A stretch of 64,000 nucleotides of DNA from ChocPot-Mid sp043804925 (GTDB taxonomy: Bacteria > Bacteroidota > Ignavibacteria > Kapaibacteriales > UBA2268), in NCBI GenBank assembly GCA_043804925.1, contig JAZDIP010000044.1, positions 1-64,000 on the forward strand, read 5' to 3'. A model generated the notes under the pieces. It was not told the origin of the DNA, ran no database searches, and saw only the letters and a program-made list of their open reading frames with translations. The position numbers were made by a program, and so were the translations under genes. Below are positions 9,665-17,414 of the stretch, in pieces (the stretch's first letter is position 1; each line of letters opens with the position of its first letter).

Positions 9665-10382
9665 TAAAATACGGACATATTACAAATTATTTCTTGCAGT
9701 AATTGTAGTTATTTATTTTGCTATTAAAGTTCAGCTAATTTATATCTTTTCAAAAGACAAACGCAGATATTGGAAAAATTCAACTAAATGGGGAACTCTA
9801 ATCCTGAAGGTTTTTAATATAAATGTCGAAATTGCGGGATTGGAAAAACTTGACAAAAACACAACATATATATTTGCATCAAACCATCAGAGCTTATTGG
9901 ACATACCAATATTGTTTTACAGCTTACAAGATTTTAATTACGTTATAATGTATAAAAAAGAATTGGAGAAGATTTTTTTATTTGGCAGGAATATGAAGAT
10001 TTCTCCATTTATAGCTGTGGACAGGGCTGACCCGAGAAATGCAATGGCAAGCATCGAGACTACATTAAAACAAATGAAAGAAAATGATTGTCCGGTTATT
10101 TTCCCTGAAGGAACACGTTCTTTGGACGGAAAACTTGCGAATTTCAAACGTGGTGCTTTTCTTTTAGCTTCCCGTTCAAAAATGCCGATAGTCCCGATAG
10201 CCATAATCGGTTCAAGCGATGTTCTTCCGAAAGGAACACTCAAAATCAAAACACGCAGTACCGTAAAAGTAGTATTCAATGCTCCAGTCGAAAATGATAA
10301 GGATATGGACAGGAACGACGAAAGGGAATTGATGAACAAAGTCCATACGATTATTAAGAGTTCGATTGAGGAGAATAGCTGA
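9648..10382 (+). CDS. plsC: 1-acyl-sn-glycerol-3-phosphate acyltransferase (PlsC family)
   Basis: A 244-residue membrane-associated acyltransferase of phospholipid synthesis, transferring an acyl group to lysophosphatidate. An N-terminal hydrophobic segment (residues ~13-35) anchors it. Catalytic motif I is NHQSLLD (H80, D85), motif III is FPEGTRS (152-158), and 'PIVPIAIIGS' fits motif IV. Length is typical. It begins inside the end of the ArsR-type gene, which suggests the regulator controls this lipid enzyme or itself. The paralogue used for core membrane synthesis may lie elsewhere, so the symbol is by family. Confidence 0.92.
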   Translation: MINLINKIRTYYKLFLAVIVVIYFAIKVQLIYIFSKDKRRYWKNSTKWGTLILKVFNINVEIAGLEKLDKNTTYIFASNHQSLLDIPILFYSLQDFNYVIMYKKELEKIFLFGRNMKISPFIAVDRADPRNAMASIETTLKQMKENDCPVIFPEGTRSLDGKLANFKRGAFLLASRSKMPIVPIAIIGSSDVLPKGTLKIKTRSTVKVVFNAPVENDKDMDRNDERELMNKVHTIIKSSIEENS

Positions 10383-10470
10383 GCAAAAGTTTTAAATTTT
10401 AAATTTTAAGTTGAAAAAGTGAAGGACGGTAGACAGGACTACCGAATGACTGAAAACAATTTATTCTTTT

Positions 10471-12537
10471 TTAGTTGCTGAATTTAATAAATTTTGAAAA
10501 TGAGCCGCCAAATCTGATAAAATATACACCATCAGGAATTTGAGAAACATCAACTCTTAATCCCCTCTCGAGAGTGGTTAGTGGTGTGTTAACTAAGGCA
10601 GGGGCGAGGTCAATCACACATTCGCCAAACACATTATAAATTTGAATATTCCATTCCTTCCTGCCGTCAGCTGTCATCCTGAGCTTGTCGAAGGACTGCC
10701 GTCTGCTGTCTGCTCCTATATTTATATCAATATATTCTGATGCTGGATTTGGAAAAATAGTAAAAGAATCATTAACAGAAATATCATCAACATCGCTGAT
10801 TACTTTAGTAGTATAAAAATATGCTAAAACCTTTTTCGAATCAGCCCATTTACTTGCTTGTGCTATTATCCACCAGTAATATTTTGTTTCACTTTGAAGT
10901 TCTGAAGTTAAAACATAGGTAGTATCCACAATATCATATATAGCATAATTCAAGCCACCAAAACTGTAATTTAATTCTGTTGCAATAAAAAGATTATATT
11001 TTTCAGCATTTTTAATTCGGGTCCAGACAAATCTGATATTATTTCTTTTAAGATGAGAGCCGTCCATAGGGAAAATTGGCCAGCATGCATCCAAAGGAGG
11101 ATAATTCCCGGTGTCCCTGATTGTTGTAAAACTTTGAAAATGTGACCATTCGCTTTCTAAAGAATCATTGTATGCTTTTACTCTGATGTAATAATCCATA
11201 AAAAATCTTGTTTTTATACTAATGACTGAATCCAGATAACCTGTTGTATCCACAATTAGCTTTTGTTCAAAATCCGGAATTGAGTAAAATCGTCCACCGG
11301 ACCAATGCGGAATTGACTGTGCAATTTGTACTTTATATTTATCAGTTCCGATGACTTTTTTCCAATATATGTTATATTCCCATAATTCCCCTGATTTTCT
11401 CGAATATTGAACACCGGGCGATTGAAGGACTGTTCTACCAGTATAGAGATAAACAAACCCCCCAGCAAAACCAATTGCTCTTTCTTTAGCGAAAAACTTA
11501 ACATTATTGAAAGGATTACCGTAAGATTCCGGTGGGAGTACTTCATATGTCCATGTCAAACCCCCGTTTGTTGTTCTGATTAACTCATCATAACCGGCAA
11601 TGATGCCGTTATTTTCATCATAAAAATCAGGTTCAGCATAACTTTTAAATGGATATGGATTGATAGTCGAAACTAATTCCCAATCAACACCTGCATTTTT
11701 TGTTTTATAAACACTGCAAGTTCTAACTTCCGGTGAAGTCTGAATTTTCAATACTACAACTGCAACCCAGTTTTCGTCATCAAAAAAAGAAATACCGTAA
11801 GTCCATTTTGGTTTTTCATAATAATTCCAATTCTTTCCACCATCTGTTGTGATAACTAGATTGCTGCTTGTTGCCAAAATCCAGTTGTCTTTGGAAAAGC
11901 ACTTGTGTATTGTATTTACAGATTGGTCAACAGGTATTTCTGTCCATGTTATACACCCATCAGTTGTTTTATAAAGATACGAAGTAAGAGGATTATCTGA
12001 AGACGGTGACCTTAGCATAAGTAAGAAACCAATACTATCATCATACATTAAAATCTGACAGCTCCAAAATCGTAATGAGTCATTTGGGATTTTTATTAAT
12101 TCCCATGAATTCCCCATATTTGTTGACCTACACATAAATGGTAATCTTTCGTTAGTATATGTGCTTTGTAAGCCATAAGTCCCAGTAACCATAATCAAGT
12201 TTTTTAATGGCATATCAACAAAATTAAAATAGAAATCATTCCAATTTTTCATTGAACTATCAAATTTTTCATATCCCCATTTTAATATACCATTCCACGT
12301 TTTTCCGCTATCCTGAGATAAAAGGACATAGTTAGAATCAAACATATTATATGAAGGATATACTTCAGCTCTGCTTAGTGCAACGAGATATTTGCCTTCA
12401 CAGACAGCGGATTCCTTATCAAAATATGTGTCATTAAAATGACCTGTTGCAACTGTTTTCCATTCCCTGACCATCTGTGAATTCAAAATATTAAACCCAA
12501 TAACCATTATTAATCCTACAAACAAATACTTTTTCAT
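10471..12537 (-). CDS. Secreted BNR-type propeller protein with T9SS domain carrying repeat insertions
   Basis: A 688-residue exported protein; the signal peptide ends near 'NILNSQ'. Residues ~20-370 carry propeller-blade signatures (SQDSGKTW, TTDGCITW, TTDGGKNW, TTNGGLTW). Residues ~380-590 form two fibronectin III-like modules. The end is a T9SS type A sorting domain (IFPNPASEYIDI ... IYNVFGECV ... PDGVYFIRFGG). Two loops of that domain hold segments that do not belong to the family. One, containing SFDKLRMT, is encoded by a GTCATCCTGAGCTTGTC-type repeat next to a CTGTCTGC string. The other, LTTLERGL, is encoded by an imperfect CCCCTCTCGAGAGtGG palindrome. It is the last gene of a three-gene operon, 21 bp after the WD40 gene. 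Confidence 0.85.
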   Translation of the reverse strand: MKKYLFVGLIMVIGFNILNSQMVREWKTVATGHFNDTYFDKESAVCEGKYLVALSRAEVYPSYNMFDSNYVLLSQDSGKTWNGILKWGYEKFDSSMKNWNDFYFNFVDMPLKNLIMVTGTYGLQSTYTNERLPFMCRSTNMGNSWELIKIPNDSLRFWSCQILMYDDSIGFLLMLRSPSSDNPLTSYLYKTTDGCITWTEIPVDQSVNTIHKCFSKDNWILATSSNLVITTDGGKNWNYYEKPKWTYGISFFDDENWVAVVVLKIQTSPEVRTCSVYKTKNAGVDWELVSTINPYPFKSYAEPDFYDENNGIIAGYDELIRTTNGGLTWTYEVLPPESYGNPFNNVKFFAKERAIGFAGGFVYLYTGRTVLQSPGVQYSRKSGELWEYNIYWKKVIGTDKYKVQIAQSIPHWSGGRFYSIPDFEQKLIVDTTGYLDSVISIKTRFFMDYYIRVKAYNDSLESEWSHFQSFTTIRDTGNYPPLDACWPIFPMDGSHLKRNNIRFVWTRIKNAEKYNLFIATELNYSFGGLNYAIYDIVDTTYVLTSELQSETKYYWWIIAQASKWADSKKVLAYFYTTKVISDVDDISVNDSFTIFPNPASEYIDINIGADSRRQSFDKLRMTADGRKEWNIQIYNVFGECVIDLAPALVNTPLTTLERGLRVDVSQIPDGVYFIRFGGSFSKFIKFSN
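10562..10577. repeat. CCCCTCTCGAGAGtGG palindrome inside coding sequence
   Basis: A 16-bp near-perfect palindrome (one mismatch) encoding part of the 'LTTLERGL' loop in the sorting domain of the 10471-12537 gene. Perfect versions occur at the equivalent place in the next two genes (12644-12659 and 13921-13936). Confidence 0.85.
10673..10696. repeat. SFDKLRMT-encoding dispersed repeat inside coding sequence
   Basis: GTCATCCTGAGCTTGTC followed by GAAGGAC; read on the minus strand it encodes SFDKLRMT in frame. Other copies in the window are intergenic (22806-22830, 27839-27892). A CTGCCGTCTGCTGTC string follows to 10717. Confidence 0.85.
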
Positions 12538-12558
12538 GATTACCTCAAACTCAAATTG

Positions 12559-13836
12559 TTAATATTTAACAAACAATTTACTTTGATTGCCAATCCTCAC
12601 AAAATACATCCCATCTGCCAAACCGGAAACATCAACTATTATTCCCCTCTCGAGAGGGGTTAGGGGTGTGTAAACGAAGGCATTGGTGAGGTTAGATACA
12701 CATTCACCATAAACATTATAAATTTGGATATCCTTGTTTTCTACGGACACGGCATGCCGTGTCCCTACGGTGATTTCAATATATTCCGATGCGGGATTGG
12801 GAAAAATAATAAGAGCATTTTCTTGATAATAAAAATCCTCAATATCATTTACTGACCATTTCGGATTGAGAAGTGAAATTCTTTGGCTTGAGGTAGTAAC
12901 AAGTAAATCATTATAACTTATATCAATGTCTGTAAAACCACTAAAAGGGTATTGATAAACTTTCTCTTTATTATCAATACTCCAAACCTGCATTGTATAG
13001 TCTCCACCACCATCACTCCAAATAATAAATTTTGAATCATTTGAAAATACAACATTTTTTACATGTGTATTACTGCCAAATTCATGGATTAATTCTCTTG
13101 TTTCTGTATCCCATACATATATTCTCCAATCTTCACCACAGCTTGCTACCATTTTTCCGTCAGGCGAGAAGGCAATATCATTTAACTCCGATTCGTGTGA
13201 ACCGAGTACTTTTATTAGTTCATAAGTGTTTAAATCATATAAGGCAACTTGATTTGGATAAGCAGCTATTGCAAAGTATTTTCCATCTGCTGAAATACTT
13301 AATTTATTTGCACCATAATAATTTCCCGCTCTTCCAATTAATTCTTTTGTCAAAATATCAAAAACATATACATTGTCATAATTATCACCATAACAATTTG
13401 TTAATGAGATAATTCTTTTCCCATCGGGTGTAATATAAGCTTTTTCACCTAATTGAATATCTAAAGAATCAGGAATATCATATTTAAAAGAATAAATAGA
13501 ATCACCGGTAGAATATTTCCAAAGACGGATAGTGTAATCTGCTCCTGAGCTTATGATAGTATCACCCGTTGGGGAAAAATCGAGATTAAGAACCTTCCAC
13601 TTATGCCCTGACAAAGTCCTGAAAATGTTTCCGGTAGCCGTTTCTATTTGCAAAATAATATTATTTGTACCTGCAAAAATATATTGTCCATCTGGACTGA
13701 ATTTTACACAGTTAATTGATATTGGATTTTGAAACGTTTTTGTCCAGACAGTATCAGGTAAATCCTGTGCCTGTAGGGCAACAAAGGTTTGAAGCCCTGC
13801 GAGTATTGCGAACAGTATTAAGGTTTTTGTTTTCAT
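12559..13836 (-). CDS. Secreted WD40-repeat protein with T9SS domain carrying repeat insertions
   Basis: A 425-residue exported protein; the signal peptide ends near 'VALQAQ'. WD40 repeats are clear, e.g. LSGHKWKVLNLDFSPTGD ... IRLWK and GSHESELNDIAFSPDGK ... IYVWD. A 90-residue T9SS sorting domain (IFPNPASEYIEI ... IYNVYGECV ... ADGMYFVRIGN) ends the chain. The first loop contains 'GTRHAVSV', encoded by the perfect 20-bp palindrome at 12745-12764; the second loop contains 'LTPLERGI', encoded by the palindrome at 12644-12659. Its ATG overlaps the stop of the upstream gene (ATGA, 13833-13836), so translation is coupled. A surface binding protein is inferred; no enzyme motif is seen. Confidence 0.88.
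   Translation of the reverse strand: MKTKTLILFAILAGLQTFVALQAQDLPDTVWTKTFQNPISINCVKFSPDGQYIFAGTNNIILQIETATGNIFRTLSGHKWKVLNLDFSPTGDTIISSGADYTIRLWKYSTGDSIYSFKYDIPDSLDIQLGEKAYITPDGKRIISLTNCYGDNYDNVYVFDILTKELIGRAGNYYGANKLSISADGKYFAIAAYPNQVALYDLNTYELIKVLGSHESELNDIAFSPDGKMVASCGEDWRIYVWDTETRELIHEFGSNTHVKNVVFSNDSKFIIWSDGGGDYTMQVWSIDNKEKVYQYPFSGFTDIDISYNDLLVTTSSQRISLLNPKWSVNDIEDFYYQENALIIFPNPASEYIEITVGTRHAVSVENKDIQIYNVYGECVSNLTNAFVYTPLTPLERGIIVDVSGLADGMYFVRIGNQSKLFVKY
12644..12659. repeat. CCCCTCTCGAGAGGGG palindrome inside coding sequence
   Basis: A perfect 16-bp palindrome followed by TTAGGGGTGTGT. It encodes 'PLERG' in the second loop of the sorting domain of the WD40 protein. Identical to 13921-13936. 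Confidence 0.9.
12745..12764. repeat. GGACACGGCATGCCGTGTCC palindrome inside coding sequence
   Basis: A perfect 20-bp palindrome flanked by CTAC/CTAC-like bases. It encodes 'GTRHAVSV' at the same sorting-domain loop where the two neighbouring genes have a CTGTCTGC-type string instead. Confidence 0.9.
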
Positions 13837-15050
13837 TTTACAACCACAAATTTCTGAATTTCACTTCCATATCTTACAAAATACATCCCAACCGCCAATC
13901 CCGAAACATCAACTCTTATTCCCCTCTCGAGAGGGGTTAGGGGTGTGTTAACTAAGGCAGGGGTGAGGTCAATCACACATTCACCAAACACATTATAAAT
14001 CCGAATTTCCTTCTTCCCGTCTGCCGTCTCCTGTCTGCTGTCTGCTCCTATATTTATTTCAATATATTCCGAAGCGGGATTGGGTGAAATAATAATATCA
14101 TTTTCAGGTAGTCTTGCTTCTTCAACATCAGTGATTAAATCGGAAATCCAAGCTCTGAAAATGCCACCACCATAAGTTCCTGCAAAAATATGATAGTCTG
14201 TTAATGCAATAGAATAAACATGAAGGGAAGTTAATCCATAATTAGTCGCAGCCCATGATTCGCCATTATTTTTAGATAAAAAAATTCCCTTATCATGGGT
14301 TCCTGCAAATATACGATCCCTTCCTGTGGCAACAGTAAGAAGATAAATATCATTTAACCCTTTATTCTTTGCTGTCCAAGAATCACCATTATCTGAAGAA
14401 ATAAAAATACCTCCTCCCCAAGTTGCAGCAACTATTTTATCTTCAATAATCGCTATTGAATTTACCCAAGGATGGGTTAATCCATTATTTTTTTGAGTCC
14501 AGTTATCACAATTATCAGTTGACAGGAAAATACCAGCGGCTCCATCACTTCCTGCAAAGATATTATTATCGTAGATGGCGAAACAACGTATGTACAATTT
14601 AGTTAATCCATTATTCTTAGTAATCCAATCATCACCATTATTTGTAGATAAAAATACTCCTGCGTGATAAATCCCTGCAATAATATTATTACCATAAGAA
14701 AATAAACCATAAATATTAGTTTTACTTAAACCATTATTCTTTGCAATCCATGAATCACCATTATCTGTGGATAAAAAGACACCACCGTTTTTTGTTCCTG
14801 CGAATATATTATTTTCTTTTATTGCCAATGCTTCAATAAAAGTGTCCGTTAGTCCAGTATTTTTTGCAATCCAATTATTACCATTATTGGATGAAAAATA
14901 TATTCCTTCTTCTGTCCCAGCAAAAATATTATTACCACTTATGGCAATACACCAAACATTTTTGCAAATCAAACCCTTATTGCATGATTTCCATTGAGCA
15001 AAACTTGTTTGTAATGTTACAATGATCAAAATGAGTAATGCTTTTTTCAT
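13833..15050 (-). CDS. Secreted BNR/Ycf48-like propeller protein with T9SS domain carrying repeat insertions
   Basis: A 405-residue exported protein with a signal peptide ending near 'QTSFAQ'. It consists of seven or so near-identical ~43-residue blades of the form 'NNIFAGT..GG.F.S.DNGD.W.AKNNGL', i.e. a regular propeller, followed by a T9SS sorting domain (ISPNPASEYIEI ... VGMYFVRYG). The first loop has 'GADSRQETADGKKE', encoded by a CTGTCTGCTGTCTGC string (14015-14047); the second has 'LTPLERGI', from the 13921-13936 palindrome. It is the first gene of the operon, sharing ATGA with the WD40 gene. The blade repeats make it prone to recombination. Confidence 0.87.
   Translation of the reverse strand: MKKALLILIIVTLQTSFAQWKSCNKGLICKNVWCIAISGNNIFAGTEEGIYFSSNNGNNWIAKNTGLTDTFIEALAIKENNIFAGTKNGGVFLSTDNGDSWIAKNNGLSKTNIYGLFSYGNNIIAGIYHAGVFLSTNNGDDWITKNNGLTKLYIRCFAIYDNNIFAGSDGAAGIFLSTDNCDNWTQKNNGLTHPWVNSIAIIEDKIVAATWGGGIFISSDNGDSWTAKNKGLNDIYLLTVATGRDRIFAGTHDKGIFLSKNNGESWAATNYGLTSLHVYSIALTDYHIFAGTYGGGIFRAWISDLITDVEEARLPENDIIISPNPASEYIEINIGADSRQETADGKKEIRIYNVFGECVIDLTPALVNTPLTPLERGIRVDVSGLAVGMYFVRYGSEIQKFVVVK
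13921..13936. repeat. CCCCTCTCGAGAGGGG palindrome inside coding sequence
   Basis: A perfect 16-bp palindrome followed by TTAGGGGTGTGTTAAC, in frame within the sorting domain of the 13833-15050 gene. Confidence 0.9.
14015..14047. repeat. CTGCCGTCT/CTGTCTGC string inside coding sequence
   Basis: A low-complexity string built of CTGCCGTCTC and CTGTCTGC units, in frame in a sorting-domain loop. The same string type is intergenic at 28011-28083 and inside genes at about 10697-10717, 44476-44511 and 56599-56650. Confidence 0.75.
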
Positions 15051-15296
15051 AATATTTCTAAATTACAACAATTTACTATATATAATAACACATAAACAGC
15101 AAAAACGTCTCAGAAAAAATAAGGAAAATCTACGAACGGTAAGATTTTTGAGACAAACTGAATGGATTTAAAGATGAATGAATCGGCTGAATTAACAAAA
15201 ACCACATGTTACCATTTTTTGCATAGCATAAAAATCAATGCCGATAGTATTTTTACTAATTTATATTTCTGATTCTAATTTTTTTTGAAGAAATTG

Positions 15297-15350
15297 TTAT
15301 AAAATTGCTTTAACTATCTTTGAATTAATGTTTTCGTCAGCAATAAACAT
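15297..15350 (-). pseudogene. Remnant of a DUF5615-type (PIN-like) toxin gene
   Basis: Immediately after the antitoxin stop codon (TAA, then ATG with no gap) the minus strand reads MFIADENINSKIVKAIL and then a stop. 'FlADENI' with a following helix is the characteristic N-terminus of DUF5615 PIN-like toxins, the usual partners of DUF433 antitoxins and normally 100-120 residues long. No continuation of the family is recognisable in any frame to 15051. The toxin is therefore decayed to its first 17 codons. The family call rests on a short match and on gene order. Confidence 0.6.
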
Positions 15351-15581
15351 TTATGCCAGTTCCAATATTTCTTCCTTGCTAATTACGTCTGAAGCATAAT
15401 CCAAACATGCATAAATATGCTCGGGAGTTAAATTAGGGTACATCTCAAGAATTTCAGGAACAGTTGCTCCTTCGGATATTTTTTTAAGAATTAATTCTAC
15501 CGTTATTCGAGTTCCCTTAACAACCGGTTTCCCCAACATTATTTTATGATTTGATTCAATTATGTTTTTGTAATTCAACAT
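15351..15581 (-). CDS. DUF433 antitoxin
   Basis: A 76-residue protein with the DUF433 (VapB-like HTH) signature: GKPVVKGTRITVELILKKI, a 'G.....EIL..YP.LT..HI.ACL.YA' helix pair and an acidic C-terminus. Such proteins bind DNA and neutralise a PIN-like toxin encoded just downstream. The ATG at 15581 is preferred over a TTG 21 bp upstream, because it gives the family's usual 'LNY...I' N-terminus. The toxin partner is reduced to a 17-codon remnant, so this is an orphan antitoxin that may act only as a regulator. Confidence 0.88.
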   Translation of the reverse strand: MLNYKNIIESNHKIMLGKPVVKGTRITVELILKKISEGATVPEILEMYPNLTPEHIYACLDYASDVISKEEILELA

Positions 15582-15893
15582 TTTTCTTACTCTTTTATTC
15601 AATAATAGTAAATTAAACGCTTTAAGTATATTTGTATTTTATTTGTATTCCTTGATAAATTTTATGTTCTTTAAAACAACTGAAAGATATGAAATCTTTT
15701 ATATACTAAGTTTAACAAAAGAAACTCTGAAAAAAAATAGCGGATAATTTTCAAATTTAAACCACATTAAATAAAATTTTTTCCTCAAAATAAAATTTAT
15801 TTCATTAATTTCTTTTTTTTTTATAACGTTTTTTAATTTTTAACGTATATTTAATGAAAAACAAAAATTTATTAATTGTAAATAAGAGGGAAG
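15582..15893. other. Intergenic region between divergent antitoxin and tldD genes
   Basis: About 310 bp, very AT-rich, with no coding frame or hairpin that I can support. It must hold the divergent promoters. An AGAGGGAAG Shine-Dalgarno sequence precedes the tldD ATG. Confidence 0.5.
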
Positions 15894-17414
15894 ATGAAAA
15901 ATACAAGAAGGGATTTTTTAATCAAAGCCGGAGCCGGTATTGGTCTGGCTCTTACTTCTCCGCTTTGGAACAATGGATTGCTTATGTCGGGAACTAATAA
16001 AGGAGATATAACAATGAAACCTGATTATTTCGGTTTTTCCGAAGAGGAATTGAAGAAAATTTTAGAAGTGGGATTATCCAAAGGCGGTGATTTTTCAGAA
16101 CTGTATTTTGAGCATACTGTTTTCAGCTCTGTTGATATGTCCGAAGATATAGTCAAAAGTTCTGATGAAAGCATTTCGCTTGGCGTTGGTGTTCGAGTGA
16201 TTAAAGACAAACAAACAGGTTATGGTTTCACAAATGAGTTGACATTCGAAAGCATAAGAAATGCCATGTTGACTGCCGCCGCAATTGCTTCAGGTAACAG
16301 CAAACTGAAAGTGGCTAATTTGAAAGTAATGAAACCTGCCACATCGGTTTACGACATGAGCCATCCTTATGCTGATGCGAAGCTTGATTCAAAGATTGAA
16401 TTAATCAAAGAAGCATACAATTCAGCACAAAAATATGATAACAAAATAGTTAAGGTTTCTGTTGGTATTGCTGACAGTTTGCAAAAGATTACAATCGTGA
16501 ATAGCGAAGGATTGATAGTAACCGACATCAGACCGCAAATGCGTTTCAGGGCAAGTTCAACTGCCGAATTTAACGGGAAAAAAGCTACGGGTTCAAACAG
16601 CGAAGGTGGAAGATTCGGTATGAATTTCGCAAATGCCAGGACACCTGAAGAAATCGGGAAACTTGCATCTGAAGAAGCTGTTATTTTACTCGATGCTGTG
16701 AATCCGCCAACAGGTGAACAACCAGTGGTACTAAAATACGGACAATCGGGTGTTATGATTCACGAGGCAGTTGGTCATCCTCTGGAAGCAGATGCAAACT
16801 GGAAGAAGCAATCAATCATGTGGGATAAGATGGGTCAGATGGTATCGAAACCGTTAGTCACGATTTATGATGATGCAACAATCCCGAACTTCAGAGGCAG
16901 TTTATCAGTTGATGATGAAGGCATTCCGACTGAAAATGTTATGCTGATTGAGAAAGGAAAATTAGTCGGATTCATGAATGACAGATTAAGTGCAAAAATA
17001 ATGAATACAAAACCAAATGGACATGGCAGAAGGGAATCCTATCAGAGTATGCCTATACCAAGAATGAATAATACAATCCTTGCAAACGGAGACAGCGACC
17101 CCGAGGAAATAATTGCATCAGTCAAGAAAGGATTTTATGCAGTTTCATATCAGGGAGGTCAGGTTTCGAACACAGGCAAATTTACTTTTTCATGTAATCT
17201 TGCATACATGATTGAAAATGGTAAACTAACACAACCTGTAAAAAATGCGACTTTAATCGGTACAAATGTCCAAATATTAAATGAGATTTCTATGATTGGA
17301 AATGATTCGGGATTTTTCTTAGGTTCTTGTGGTAAAGAAGGTCAGACAGTTCCTGTAACATGTGGAACTCCGACAATGAAAATAGACAAAATGACAGTAG
17401 GAGGTGCGGCATGA
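15894..17414 (+). CDS. tldD: TldD-family metalloprotease with Tat signal
   Basis: A 506-residue TldD homologue. The TldD/TldE heterodimer is a zinc protease that cleaves unfolded peptides, with roles in peptide maturation and CcdA degradation in E. coli. The zinc site HEAVGH (H290, E291, H295) and the C-terminal Cys ligand motif (GSCGKEGQTVPV) are present, so the subunit should be catalytic. Unlike the cytosolic enterobacterial protein it begins with a twin-arginine leader (NTRRDFLIKAGAGIGLAL), predicting export of a folded, metal-loaded protein. It has a good Shine-Dalgarno sequence and overlaps the next gene by ATGA. Confidence 0.95.
   Translation: MKNTRRDFLIKAGAGIGLALTSPLWNNGLLMSGTNKGDITMKPDYFGFSEEELKKILEVGLSKGGDFSELYFEHTVFSSVDMSEDIVKSSDESISLGVGVRVIKDKQTGYGFTNELTFESIRNAMLTAAAIASGNSKLKVANLKVMKPATSVYDMSHPYADAKLDSKIELIKEAYNSAQKYDNKIVKVSVGIADSLQKITIVNSEGLIVTDIRPQMRFRASSTAEFNGKKATGSNSEGGRFGMNFANARTPEEIGKLASEEAVILLDAVNPPTGEQPVVLKYGQSGVMIHEAVGHPLEADANWKKQSIMWDKMGQMVSKPLVTIYDDATIPNFRGSLSVDDEGIPTENVMLIEKGKLVGFMNDRLSAKIMNTKPNGHGRRESYQSMPIPRMNNTILANGDSDPEEIIASVKKGFYAVSYQGGQVSNTGKFTFSCNLAYMIENGKLTQPVKNATLIGTNVQILNEISMIGNDSGFFLGSCGKEGQTVPVTCGTPTMKIDKMTVGGAA

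Noticed and set aside
13716..13940. Plus-strand frame ending in SPLERG, and other plus-strand frames between 13000 and 15000
   Set aside because: Shadows of the minus-strand propeller operon; the SPLERG end is caused by the palindrome reading alike on both strands.
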